A program made the translations under genes and the position numbers. This document shows positions 33,071 to 43,150 of a stretch of 64,000 nucleotides of DNA, one piece after another; the first letter of the stretch is position 1; every line of letters begins with the position of its first letter. The notes beneath the pieces are model-generated. The model ran no database searches, was not told where the DNA came from, and saw only the letters and a program-made list of their open reading frames with translations. The stretch is from Escallonia rubra (taxonomy: Eukaryota > Streptophyta > Magnoliopsida > Escalloniales > Escalloniaceae): assembly GCA_033065855.1 (NCBI GenBank), contig JAVXUO010002518.1, positions 142,272 through 206,271 of the forward strand. The letters are read 5' to 3'.

Positions 33071-33570
33071 TAAGATTCGCTTACTCAATGGGTGGAAAAT
33101 GTGATAGAGTGGTGATTTTGGGGGTCGATTTATGGGTGGCGAAGGCTGTGTGAGGTGGCAGCGGTAGGTTGAGGTTAGATTGGATGCCGACAGTAGTGGG
33201 GTGGCGATTGTGTGATAGATCTCTTGGTGGTGACAGCAATAGGGCGACGGCGATAGGGCAAGTCTGTGGGTGGAGAATACCATGAGGTGACGGTAGTGGG
33301 TTAAGGTCAGATTGAATGTTGACGGCGGTGGGGGTGGCGACTGTGAGACAAATATGTGGATGGCGACGGTGGGATAGGTCTATGGGTAGTGACGGCAGTT
33401 TGGTGGCGGCCGTTGGGCAGGTTTGTCGGTGGCGACTGCCGTTGGTAGATCTATGGGCGGCGACGACGATGGGATAGATCTGTGGGTGGCGACAGCTGTT
33501 GGGTGACAACGGGTATCGATAGCAAGTTGTTTCGTGGCGGTGTTGGGGCTTGGAGGGTCACCGGTGGGAG
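33071..33570. repeat. Degenerate GTGGCGACGG minisatellite
   Basis: Successive variants of GGTGGCGAC, GGGATAGATCTGTGGGTGGC and GATTGGATGC at irregular 30-70 base spacing. The minus-strand frames are Pro/Thr/His-rich low-complexity translations without ATG-bounded domain content, so I treat the region as satellite rather than gene. Confidence 0.75.
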
Positions 33571-33884
33571 TGGTAGAAATGATGAAATGAAGAGTGAGTT
33601 TCATCAAAATGTGAGTTGCAAATAGCTTCTAATGAACCTTGAAGGTTAGATCTAAAAAAACCAAAAAACTAAAATGGAATTTAAAATAACAAACTCAAAT
33701 TAAAACTAGTTTGAAAAACTGAGAAAAAAATGAAAATCAAACAGAAAAGCCATCATTAGTCAGCACCAATTTTCTAATAATTTAAGCATTTAAAAAATGT
33801 AAAGTGGCTTTCTCATTATTTCTTCATAGACCCGGGAATAGTGTTCTACAGTCGTGTAGCGAATATTTAAACGGAGATCCAATA
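33571..33884. other. AT-rich DNA, nothing recognised
   Basis: A-rich sequence on the plus strand around 33650-33740. No coding or element signature. Confidence 0.4.
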
Positions 33885-34128
33885 ATAGTGTTGTGCCATC
33901 ATATGTGTACGTAGCTGGGCATTAGTTAAAGTTAATAACGTGTGCCATTCTTCAAGGACTAAAGAAATACATGTTACTCTACGTATGGATACTTACACTT
34001 ATCATCATAACAAAACAACACAAATGACAAAGTCAACGATATATTTGTCGTTATATCTTCAGCTGTCTAGTCAAAAGATGCCTTCAGATATGATTTGTTT
34101 TAATTAGAAGGAAGAAATATACATCTGA
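33885..34128 (+). repeat. Direct duplication, left copy
   Basis: Shares GTACGTAGCTGGGCATTAGT, AAGTCAACGATATATTTGTC and AATTAGAAGGAAGAAATATA with 35850-36105, in the same order and orientation, with small indels. It is noncoding. A Helitron-family copy and a composite microsatellite lie between the two. Confidence 0.88.
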
Positions 34129-34539
34129 GAGTTTTTTTTTTCTTTCTTTCTTAAATTCGTTGGGTTGTGGGGCGTTCATTTTTGTTGTTGTTGTGGTGCT
34201 TCCTAAGGATCAACAGTAGACTGATGGCCAGAGAAGGTGGTTTTCAGCACCGTAGTAGTTCACGTCGATCCAGGACACGTACCGGACAGGGCACGTGTCT
34301 GGCACTGGAGTGTGGCATGTTGATCGAAGCAAGCGAAGGGGCACGTGTATAGTGTCTGGGCTAGTGGCTAACAGTTGGTTGTGTCTTCTCATTGGCTTGT
34401 TTAGTTAATAGCCATTTGTTTTCTTAGTTTGTATTTATCTTCTCATTATCTGACTGTTGTTATCTTAGTTAGTATTTAGTTAGTTAGTATTTATCTTAGT
34501 TCGTATTTAGTTAATAGTTGTCTATTTTCTCAATTAATA
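34129..34539. other. Unassigned DNA with TTAGTTAGTATTTA repeats
   Basis: Holds a GC-richer segment at 34240-34350 with repeated GGCACGTGT / GACACGTACC words and an array of TTAGTTAGTATTTATCT near 34450-34535. No gene recognised. Confidence 0.45.
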
Positions 34540-35255
34540 TTTATCCATAAAACAAAATTGGTAGTGACAAAAAAATAATTCAAAAATTATCTCTAACTTT
34601 TTATATGAGTTTTTCAACCAATTTCTGTTATTAATAAACTTGAGTAATAATTGCTAGCTTTTAGCAACAAATGAAGATAAAAAATAGTATATGAAATTAT
34701 AGAAATAGTTTGTCCTAACTTATAGCAATAATAGAGGTAATTCTAACAATAATAAACCGTGTGTTGAGGTTTATATTACTCAAGGTCACCAAGAAAAGAG
34801 TAAAGACATGGAAGAGTAACCTATGTATATAAACTTGTAATGAAATAAAAGAGGGAGATTAACTAGTTAGAGAGAAAAGCTGATGGACAATATTGGGCTT
34901 CTTTAAACAATAGAAAAAACTTATGATTAAAGGGAATGCATAGAGAATTAGTTTTGGCAAAATCTTGAGAATTAATAAAATTGCAAAGATATAAATAAAA
35001 CTTTTAAATGGGATATGTTGACACATAAGAGAGAGAAATATAAAGTCTATTTAATTGGTTGAATTTCAAATGGTAAAAAGGAGTTTAAATCAAATTGAAA
35101 GAAAGAAAGAAAGAGAAAAAAGAAATCCAAATCAATACTACAAAGGTAAATAAATTCAATATGCTTTCGAAAAGTCAAAATAGGAATGTGCACGTGGCAA
35201 AGAGAGTGTCCACGTAGGCGGTGATGTGGCCATTTTTCTCTCATCTTCGGAACTA
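34540..35255 (-). mobile_element. Helitron-family relic, minus strand
   Basis: Colinear with the Helitron at 20325-20876: shared AAATGAAGATAAAAA-type, ATGAAATTATAGAAATAGT-type and GTGTGTTGAGGTTTATATTACTCA-like stretches. It ends with GTGTCCACGTAGGCGGTGATGTGG then TCTTCGG, matching the 5' side. The terminal hairpin is not recognisable at the left edge, so it is probably truncated. No coding capacity. Confidence 0.6.
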
Positions 35256-35298
35256 CACTTTCACCGGGGGATGCTAAGTTACCCCCTCAACTTTTGAA

Positions 35299-35359
<61 letters not shown>

Positions 35360-35383
35360 CGCGCGCCCGCGCGGGTGTGTGTG
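35299..35383. repeat. Composite (AT)n(GT)n(GC)n(GT)n microsatellite
   Basis: About 11 AT units, then about 15 GT units, then about 12 GC units, then a short GT run. All dinucleotides are purine/pyrimidine alternating, a Z-DNA-prone composition in the GT/GC part. Confidence 0.95.
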
Positions 35384-35849
35384 AAAGATTCACCAATTAA
35401 ACAATTGGATTACATGATTTGAGTAAATGACTAGGCCGTAACGTGTGTTAATTATTTACAAAAAAATATTGACGGTTGATCAATGCATTATCTAGTTTCA
35501 ATTTTGACATCAGCTACTTTAAACAGCTCGGGTAAAAGCTTTTGCTTTGGTACTAGGCATAATGCCAAGATGCTTAGTTGCTGGATCGAAAAGTCTTCAA
35601 AATTTATCCCTTAGCTCCAGTAACCGAGATTCCTAATCTTTTGGACTCTTTCATAATGCCAAGATGCTTACTTGCTGCTGTCTGATGCCGTACAGTATTA
35701 TATAGCCAGCAATAAAAAATTTGAGCCAACGGAGACATAGGGTTTATATTTTGAAGCAGATAACGTGTGCCACGTCTTCCGATGGAGATCCAACAAAATT
35801 TGAGTCAACGGAGACAGGTTTATATTTTGATGCAATAATAATAGTGCTC
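35384..35849. other. Intergenic with small internal duplications
   Basis: ATAATGCCAAGATGCTTA occurs at about 35558 and 35654; AATTTGAGTCAACGGAGACA-like phrases occur at about 35719 and 35799. No gene recognised. Confidence 0.5.
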
Positions 35850-36105
35850 TGCCAATGGAGATCTGATAATGGTGCTGCGACATCATATGCGTACGTAGCT
35901 GGGCATTAGTTAAAGCTAATCACGCGTGCCATTCTGAACTATATGTTACTCTACTTATGGATACATAAACTTATCATAACAAAACAACAAAAATGACAAA
36001 GTCAACGATATATTTGTCGTTATATCTTCGACTGTCTAATCAAAAGATGCCTTCGGATATGATTCTTTTTAATTAGAAGGAAGAAATATAGATTTGAGAG
36101 CTATC
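35850..36105 (+). repeat. Direct duplication, right copy
   Basis: Partner of 33885-34128 (see that entry). It ends about 25 bases before the putative Helitron start. Confidence 0.88.
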
Positions 36106-36130
36106 ACATAATTTTGCTTCAAGTCGACGG

Positions 36131-36430
36131 TCTGAAATATAATTATATATATATGAAAGTCGAAAATAAGAGAATGTAACGTTCTCTTTCTTACTTGGTA
36201 TGCCTCTCTTTATGCCATTTGGCATTCAATCAATCATATATATTTTACTTTTCTCTCTCTTTCACGTCAGCATGTCCCACTTAAAAACAAATCTCTTTCT
36301 CCATGAACTTCAAATTTATATCTCATTCCAATCAATATCTTATTTAAATCTTGAAACTTTCTAATACTTTACGCAACTCTAACATTTTTTCAGAATCTAA
36401 CAAGATCAATCTCCTATAAGTCATATAAAA

Positions 36431-36501
<71 letters not shown>

Positions 36502-36743
36502 CATATAATTATATCTCTTATTATAGTTTTTCTTATGTCGCACAACTTTTTATACAGTTCTGTGTGAGTTTTATTAGTAAAAATCTCAATAGATGGGTTC
36601 TTAACGTTGTTACTAAAAATGGTAAAAAAAAAACTCATAAAAAGGTGAAAATAACATTATTTGTTATTTGTATTCGACATATAAGTATGAGCTTTTAATT
36701 AGCCGTTATTAGTCCCGTGTGCAACGCACGAGATTAATACTAG
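36131..36743 (+). mobile_element. Nonautonomous Helitron, plus strand (probable)
   Basis: The 3' end has hairpin CGTGTGCAACGCACG then AGATTAATACTAG before T, which is a typical plant Helitron terminus. The 5' side carries TATATATATGAAAGTCGAAAA, the same family motif as the minus-strand Helitrons. The exact TC start at 36131 is a guess, because the preceding base is G instead of the usual A. It includes an (AT)n tract at 36433-36496 and no gene. Confidence 0.65.
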
Positions 36744-37666
36744 TTAGATGTGAAAGTCAATGCAGTTCATCTATTAAATACTAAGAAATTGAGTTGCCCT
36801 ATACTTGTCATTTGTTTTCTTCCAAGTACAGATAAACTGGGAGGACAAACCATCTCACCTGGTTACCCTTCATTTGGAAATGTGCAGGCAACTCGGCTCT
36901 TCATTGTTACTCATGGCAACTTTCTAACAAGTATGGTCCCTTACATAATTCAAATATGAACTTCCCATTTTTGGAGAAGTATGAAAATTATGAAGATTTT
37001 CTAGTCAGTGCACTTTAAATATGTTGATAAAGACTTTGAGAAGTCTTATTATAAACCCAATTCAAAAGGGTGAATATTTTATCATTGAGAGAAATAGGGC
37101 TAAGCGTACAAAGGAGTCACCTATGTTAATAACCCAATGTTTGTGATCGGAGATCCCGTGAAGAAGGTTCAATAGGTAGAAACACTTCACACAGAGTGAA
37201 CCCATTTAAAGCATTACCCCTTTATATATGAGAGTATTTCTTCCCCGTTCTAGTGATGATGGTAATGCTTAAGTGTGACATTCAAGATGGGTAGTTACCC
37301 TTAATGAAAATCAAGTCAGCGATTTCCGCAATGTATGCAATCACCCGTACACTTGGAGGTTTCACCTAAGTGAGAGCCATCGTGAGGTCGCAGCCGTTGG
37401 AATGGGCTCTTCCCTAAAAACTCTCCACGAGAATCAAGATTGGGGCGTATAGCCATTAATAGCGCCAACCTACTAGAATCACGTCCAACATCAAATACCG
37501 TGTGTTGTAACCTTTGAAGTTTGGTCAAAGGGACCTAATCTAAGGTGTAAGATTTCATTAGTGCTCCCTCAAACGAAAATTATTAGACTAAGTGTAGGTT
37601 CAAACTCTGAAAGCAGCTACACCCATTGCTCGGTATAATGTTGCCCACTATATTACTTTTATAGTG
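36744..37666. other. Unassigned DNA with one orphan open stretch
   Basis: At 36828-36959 an open stretch reads DKLGGQTISPGYPSFGN then LFIVTHGNFLTSMVPYI. It follows a plausible 3' splice site (TTCCAAGTACAG) and could be a captured exon, but I do not recognise the protein. The rest (36960-37666) shows no clear coding content. Confidence 0.35.
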
Positions 37667-37667
37667 T

Positions 37668-37702
37668 ACACACACACACACACACTATATATATATATAT
37701 AA
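37668..37702. repeat. (CA)n then (TA)n microsatellite
   Basis: About 8 CA units followed by about 9 TA units. Confidence 0.9.
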
Positions 37703-39212
37703 GATAAAATGCCAACTCTCTGATTAATTTCCTTTTTTTCTAAGCAGGTCATTTAAAACACTCATACCTCTAAAAAAAAACTAAAATTGATCCCTCTCAA
37801 GTTTAAAATATGTCATTCCTACAAGGAGAATTTAGCCATACAAAATTACTGTCAGAGTCTAATCAAAGGCGAGATCCAACCGAAAAACTCATAGAAATTC
37901 CTTGTTTATTTAATCATATAACATGAATTATACACTTAGATCATGGAAAAATTGAGATAACCGGATTTTTCAATCAAATAATGGATGTATCTCATAAAAC
38001 TCTAGATATCTGTAGAAATCTAAACAAGATAATATATTAGATATTAACTGAGTTCGATAAAGGGTTAGAAAATGAAGACCATGTCCTAAATTCGGATAAC
38101 TTCTTATTAAACTTCAGAAGTTATGACACTACCAAGAATTACTGTAGCAACGAAACTTCATATGTATTTGAAGAAGTTATAGCATACAGTGGTAGCAAAG
38201 ATGAGAGAAACCCCTCTTCGAGTGGCTCAAAAGGCACCAAAGGTCTCGTAAGGTGAATGGGTGTATAAGAAATAGCAAAAAATAACAAATTACTACTTAA
38301 TTAGACAAAGTACAAAAAGAAATATGATTGAAAAAACCAATGATAAATGAAATAGATCCAGTTGTTCTAAAAGAACAACAATATAAACAAGAGGAAAAAA
38401 AAAAGCAATGTCAAAATTAAAGAAAGCGTTTGCTGATATGAATTTATGGAGAGGAGAAACCGACCCAAACTATGTAGAAGCGTGGATTCCAGAATTAAAT
38501 TTAGAAAGAAATTCTAAATTTAATAACACCTCTATAAGGACAAAGTTAAAACAAAAATTTGTTTCAAGAATGGAAGAAATGAGCATGTAAATAAATACGA
38601 CATATATCTTGATATCGATTGTCTTTCAAATACTGAAAAAATAATCAATAATTGGGCACAAGCCTTAAGAATTCCCATAGGTGGTAATTATTTAATAGGA
38701 AGGCATGCTATGAAACATTTTATTCAAGCAACCCTGCGAAGAAACGCGGCTAGGTTCTAGAATAGCATAGCAGATAATGAAATGATAATAGAAGCACAAA
38801 GCAAGCTCAACATTTCTGAAGAATGGATAATGTTTTATGTAGATAACCTCAAACGAGAGTTCTACGGGAAATCTATAAATAATACAACTATTCACTAAAA
38901 AATTGTCTTCACAAATTTGACAAAATTACAAATATGTGATACACTATTTTAAAAATTATAAGAGGAAACAACTCCGGTGGTCCCTGTACTATACGTGTTT
39001 TGCCACATTAGTCCTTAAACAAAAAATTTATCTATTTTAGTCCTTAAACATTACGCCGTTTGCCATATTGGTCCTTTTTTTCATTTCCGTCCAAAAATGT
39101 CCGTTTGTGGACCCCACACGAGGGGCACAAAGGACACTTCCCCTCTCTTGCTCATTCCGCTTTCAATTCACTCAGCAGCAGCAGTAGCAACCGCAGCCGC
39201 CGCTCCCTCAGC

Positions 39213-39487
39213 CATGGCCGCCGAAGACGAGCTCTCCCTCCTGATCCTGCTTGCTCGCCGACTGGGTCATCAAATCAGCCTAGGAGACCAAATGCTCCAA
39301 GCCCGACTGTTCTGAGCTCGCCAAGCAGACCACCCAGCTCGTCCACCTCCTCCGCTTCACCGTCCACCTCGCCTCATCCACCCAGTCTCTCTACGAGCTC
39401 CCCCTTCGCCACATCGCCTCCGACTTGTCCAAGCACCTGGACTGGGCCCTCGCCCTGGACCGCAAGTGAAAGCACAGCTGCATGCTT
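39213..39487 (+). pseudogene. Captured fragment of an ARM-repeat-only (ARO)-type gene
   Basis: MAAEDELSLLILLARR at an ATG, then after a frameshift CSELAKQTTQLVHLLR, LASSTQSLYELPLRHIASDL and KHLDWALALDRK. This is the N-terminal helical region found in plant ARO-type armadillo proteins and relatives. One frameshift near 39300 and a TGA at about 39468 (Cys or other residue expected) disable it. GC-rich codon use contrasts with the AT-rich surroundings, consistent with capture from a host gene. Confidence 0.65.
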
Positions 39488-39830
39488 CGGTAGGTCCCTT
39501 GGTCGTCCCATCCTCGATCGCCTCCACGAATGCAGCCGTACGACCCTCTTCCACGATCGCCTCCTTCCCTTCCCTGATCCCAGCCAGGCTGCTCAGCACC
39601 GCCATCGACTTTTATGCCAGCCCGGTCCCCCACTCCTCCACCATCGCCACCAACGGCCTCACCGCACCGGCGGTCACTGCCCTCTCCTTATTCACTCTCG
39701 CCGAACAAAGCTTGTAAAGCGTCGTCAAGGAGTCCTTCTTTCCTCCGATCGACCCACTGATCATCAAACCAACCAACGGCGGTATCGCTCCACAAGCCCC
39801 GATCGAAGCCTTGTGTTTTTGGAGGGAGGA
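39488..39830 (-). pseudogene. Captured fragment of an ARM-repeat (U-box E3-type) gene
   Basis: On the minus strand: GACGAIPPLVGLMISGS, KKDSLTTLYKLCSARVNKER, AVTAGAVRPLVAMV, a TAA replacing Glu in GTGLA-KSMAVLSSLAG, then GKEAIVEEG and FVEAIEDGTTKG. These are consecutive armadillo repeats of the kind found in plant U-box/ARM ubiquitin ligases. Orientation is opposite to the neighbouring ARO fragment, and the junction lies at about 39487. Confidence 0.75.
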
Positions 39831-40624
39831 ATTGGTTTCTGCCCACCTGAAATGAGGGTTTCTGGCCGGTGACGGGTAGAGGAAGGGAAAGGTCCTTTGT
39901 GCCCCTCGTGTGGGGTCCACAAACGGACATTTTTGGACGGAAATGGAAAAAAGGACCAATATGGCAAACGGAGTAATGTTTAAGGACTAAAATAGATAAC
40001 AAATTGTTTTAGGGACTAATGTGGCAAAACGCGTATAGTACAGGGACCACCGGGGTTGTTTCCTCAAATTATAATTATGAATTTTAAAAAATAAATCTAC
40101 CAATTAGAACTCAGAGACAGCCTTTTTGGCAAAAGTGATTTATTGCCAAACTCCCTAAACCATGGGACGAGTTAGAGGAAGAAAAATTTGTTAAACTCTT
40201 AAATGATAGAATGCTTTGTGATTCCTTAGGAGGAAGAATAACAGCTGTAGAAGAAGTTCTAAAGATATATTATACTAAAGGACAGACAATAAAATATATG
40301 AGAAAAGCTTATATGAGTTACGACTGTTGTTCTAAAGTCGATAACATGGTACACAACTATATATACAAAAAGAGGCCAAACTTTATGAAGAAAAAATATG
40401 AGAAGAAAAGATTTGGAAATGAAAAAAAATATATGTGAAGAAATGAAAACAATTTCAGAAAAAGAAAATTTAATCCATCAAGAGTTAAACCAAAACCATA
40501 AGGAAGATATATGTTAGAAAACAAATTCGTATAAAAAACCTGCATGTCCAAAAGGAAAAATCAACAGAAGAGTGTGATTGTTGCTGGTTATGTGGCGAAA
40601 AAACGTATTATGCAAATAAAATTC

Positions 40625-42720
40625 TGTAACATCCCGGAATTTTCTGGAACGTTAGACAATCGATCGATGACACTAAGACAATTATAACCCCATAATCAAA
40701 TGGATAGTCATCATCAGAGCAGCTAAACATTTAATCAAACAATACTCTCAGAAGGATTTCATAAATGATACATCAAATAAGTCTAGAATTTTTTATTTTA
40801 TTTAAAATAATACTCATTACCCGCGCAGGGGTTCTAATGATCAATACCAAATCTAATTTCTTCGCTTTCGCTTGCTCGAATCTAATCCATATTCAGGTAA
40901 CCTACTGCTGGCTGTCACCTGCGGAAAGGAAATCAAAGGGGAGTGAGCTTTTGAGAGCCCAGTAAGGTCGTACAAAGATTTAAAAATAAGAAAACGAAAC
41001 GGATGATTTGACATTTAAACCAATAGATTTTGAAAGCGGAGAAACAGAGCGGTTCAAACAATCTTTCTATATACAATCAAATGATAATTTTAAAAAGAGT
41101 TTTCAAATAAAACCACATCATTTCAATATAAACAAAGGGATGAGTATCAACTCGGTTTCCTTAAATTGATAACCATTTTGTTTAAAACACTTAAAGTGCA
41201 ATAAACATAAATAGGAAACGTTGAACACGAGCAGTACAGAAGCAAAGCCACCCCGGCAGTGCTCGATACGCTTACATATACATATGTACACTGACTAGTC
41301 CATCTATGTACTAGTTAAACACATCCAACAGACCATCTTTATAACGCCAACAATACAGACATTCATTATGGCTTCCAAGTTACTAACTCATGTCAACATT
41401 GAGAAGAAATAAATTGAATTTAGAACATTTTATATATGATAATTGAATCGATAAAACAAGTGAGAACAAATAAAGAATTCCAAACGATTGCTTAAGGTTC
41501 AAGTTAGGGTTTCATGGACAATTTAAAAACATCTTTTATATCAAACATAAATTCGAATCAATGTAGTTCATAAAGCTTTCATAATAAACATTTGAAAACA
41601 GAATGATGAAGTAAGGTTCGGATAATTCCTTACCTCGGTCCAAGCTAAGCGATGCTACCAACCTCGATCAATATTTTCTAAATAAACCTAGATTGACAAT
41701 TTATTTGTTAGAACATGATTTATGTAAAATACACTATAAACCCTAATATCAACTACCCACTGCGTACCCACTCTCTCCGAAATCGCGCACTCAAAACAGT
41801 TCTCGTACACGGCCAACCTAACCGAAAATCCTATACACTCCTTAACGTGTACCGACACTCTAAAATTTATAATAATTTACACTAAAACACTTTTATAGCT
41901 TAAAAAAAATATTAAAAGTCAAAATATGCATTTTCTGAATTTTTTAATATGTTTTAATTAAAATAATTTTCTTAAATTCAATAAAAAACCCATAAATTGC
42001 CAAAATTACTTATAGCAGAAAATAAAGTCCCATAATTTTTATAACAGCTTTAAAATATGTATAAAATTATACAAATTTAAATCAAAAATTAAAAGGCATT
42101 AAAACTATTTTTAAATTATTCATTTTGCCAAAGACAATGCGATATGGAAACCATAGCAGATCAACCCCAAAAATCATCAAACTTTTACTGAGTCTTTATT
42201 ATAGTATAAAAACATTACTATAATTTTTCCCACAAACAGTTTCAGGGTTTAAAGTCTCCAAAAGAATTTTACAAATATGAAATTACAGAAAATACTATAA
42301 ATTCATACGATCTCAGAAAATAATAAAAGTTTTCCAAAAATTCTAATATAGTCTATCGTACTATATTGTAAATTTTCACGTGCTACTGATAGCCGTACGT
42401 TAGTTTACGCACGTGTCGAACTTAACGCTAACCCAATTTTCCGCTCCAAACTTCTCTTATCTTCTTCTTCTCTTTACTTTCTGCCCACACTCAGTACCCA
42501 ACATACTCATTCACGGCTGTGATGCAGTTTCCTCCACCTCCATTACACCCACTCAACACACAACCCACACACATGCACTCATATTACATACACCCCCACA
42601 CACACATTCACTCACGAGCCTCACATGCACACACATCACTCCTCATACACAGTTATACACTCACCCAACTATCAAACACACACCGACCAAGCTTCTCAAA
42701 TGAAAATTCATATGCAACCA
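40625..42720 (-). mobile_element. Long LTR related to the solo LTR at 24140, reverse and partial
   Basis: Begins TGTAACATCCCGGAATT and follows 24140-27040 in reverse order: CTGTCACCTGCGGAAAGGA (40905), a poly-T/ACAG CCACCCCGGCAGTGCTCGA segment (41255), CTTACCTCGGTCCAAGCTAA (41631), GTGTACCGACACTCTAAA (41850). Similarity fades into a CA-rich stretch at 42430-42690. The expected far end is not found, so the LTR is truncated. It interrupts the coat-protein knuckle of copy C. Confidence 0.82.
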
Positions 42721-42779
42721 GAGTTTTTTCCCTAAATAATACAAATTAAATACTTAATAACCTGTTTACCCCATTTTCA

Positions 42780-43150
42780 AACTTATTTACCCGCATACCA
42801 CATTTTGGGAAATCGTGGTTCCAAACCACGACTTCTCTTAGAAAAACGTGGTTTGCAAACGCGTTTTCATGTTCTATATATGTTTCCCATTTTATTTTTC
42901 TAATTCAAACAAAATTGAAAGAGAAAATTGGAAACAAAAATATATTCTGTTATGAAATCGCATTTTCAAAACACGTCTTCTGACGTTTTATTAAAAACGT
43001 TGTTCAGCACCACGTTTTATCTAAAAACGTGGTTCCACGTTTTTAGATAAAACGTGGTGATGAACAACGTTTTTAAATAAAAGTCGTTTTTTGATAACAT
43101 GATTTGAAATGAAGTCGTGGTTTCTAACCACGATTTGCGTTAAAGTAGCC
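42780..43150. mobile_element. Foldback element with ACGTGGTT arms
   Basis: An inverted repeat centred near 43034: AAATCGTGG...ACCACGACTTC at 42811-42836 returns in reverse at about 43112-43138. An inner near-perfect arm pair of about 45 bases spans 42988-43080 (for example CACGTTTTATCTAAAAACG against CGTTTTTAGATAAAACGTG). No coding content. No target duplication was established, so the class is uncertain. Confidence 0.65.

Larger units (their letters stand above)
38962..40065. mobile_element. Pack-MULE (Mutator-like, 1104 bp)
   Basis: Long inverted ends: left GAGGAAACAACTCCGGTGGT, right its near-exact complement, continuing through GTCCCTGTACTATACG and the TTAGTCCTTAAAC region for over 100 bases. 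It is flanked by a perfect 9-bp duplication AAATTATAA at 38953-38961 and 40066-40074, the hallmark of Mutator-like elements. There is no transposase inside; the interior is GC-rich host gene sequence. Confidence 0.95.
37990..40624 (+). pseudogene. Second-type endogenous pararetrovirus coat-protein remnant (copy C)
   Basis: Open pieces at 38408-38590 (FADMNLWRGETDPNYVEAW) and 38590-38900 (IDCLSNTEKIINNWAQALRI, then MKHFIQATLRR). They continue past a Pack-MULE at 40075-40440 (WDELEEEKFVKLLNDRMLC, Lys-rich KKKYEKKRFGNEKKYM). They end with C-WL-C-GEKT-Y-YANK at about 40580-40620, a coat-protein zinc knuckle with the His replaced by Tyr. Sequence differs from copies A and B, suggesting another caulimovirid lineage. 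Many stops. Cut off at 40624 by an LTR. Assignment from the knuckle and basic-tail context. Confidence 0.65.

Noticed and set aside
33081-33607. Pro/Thr/His-rich proteins on the minus strand
   Set aside because: Overlapping frames of a GTGGCGACGG minisatellite; no ATG context or domain.
36828-36959. Orphan exon-like frame reading DKLGGQTISPGYP
   Set aside because: Looks coding after a splice-acceptor-like site, but I could not recognise the protein, so no function is claimed.
37100-37640. Possible LTR or TRIM element
   Set aside because: The texture is suggestive but no TG...CA borders, duplication or primer site could be found.
39357-40002. Several long overlapping frames in the Pack-MULE
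   Set aside because: Most are shadows of the GC-rich captured fragments; only the ARO-like (plus) and ARM-like (minus) frames show recognisable motifs.
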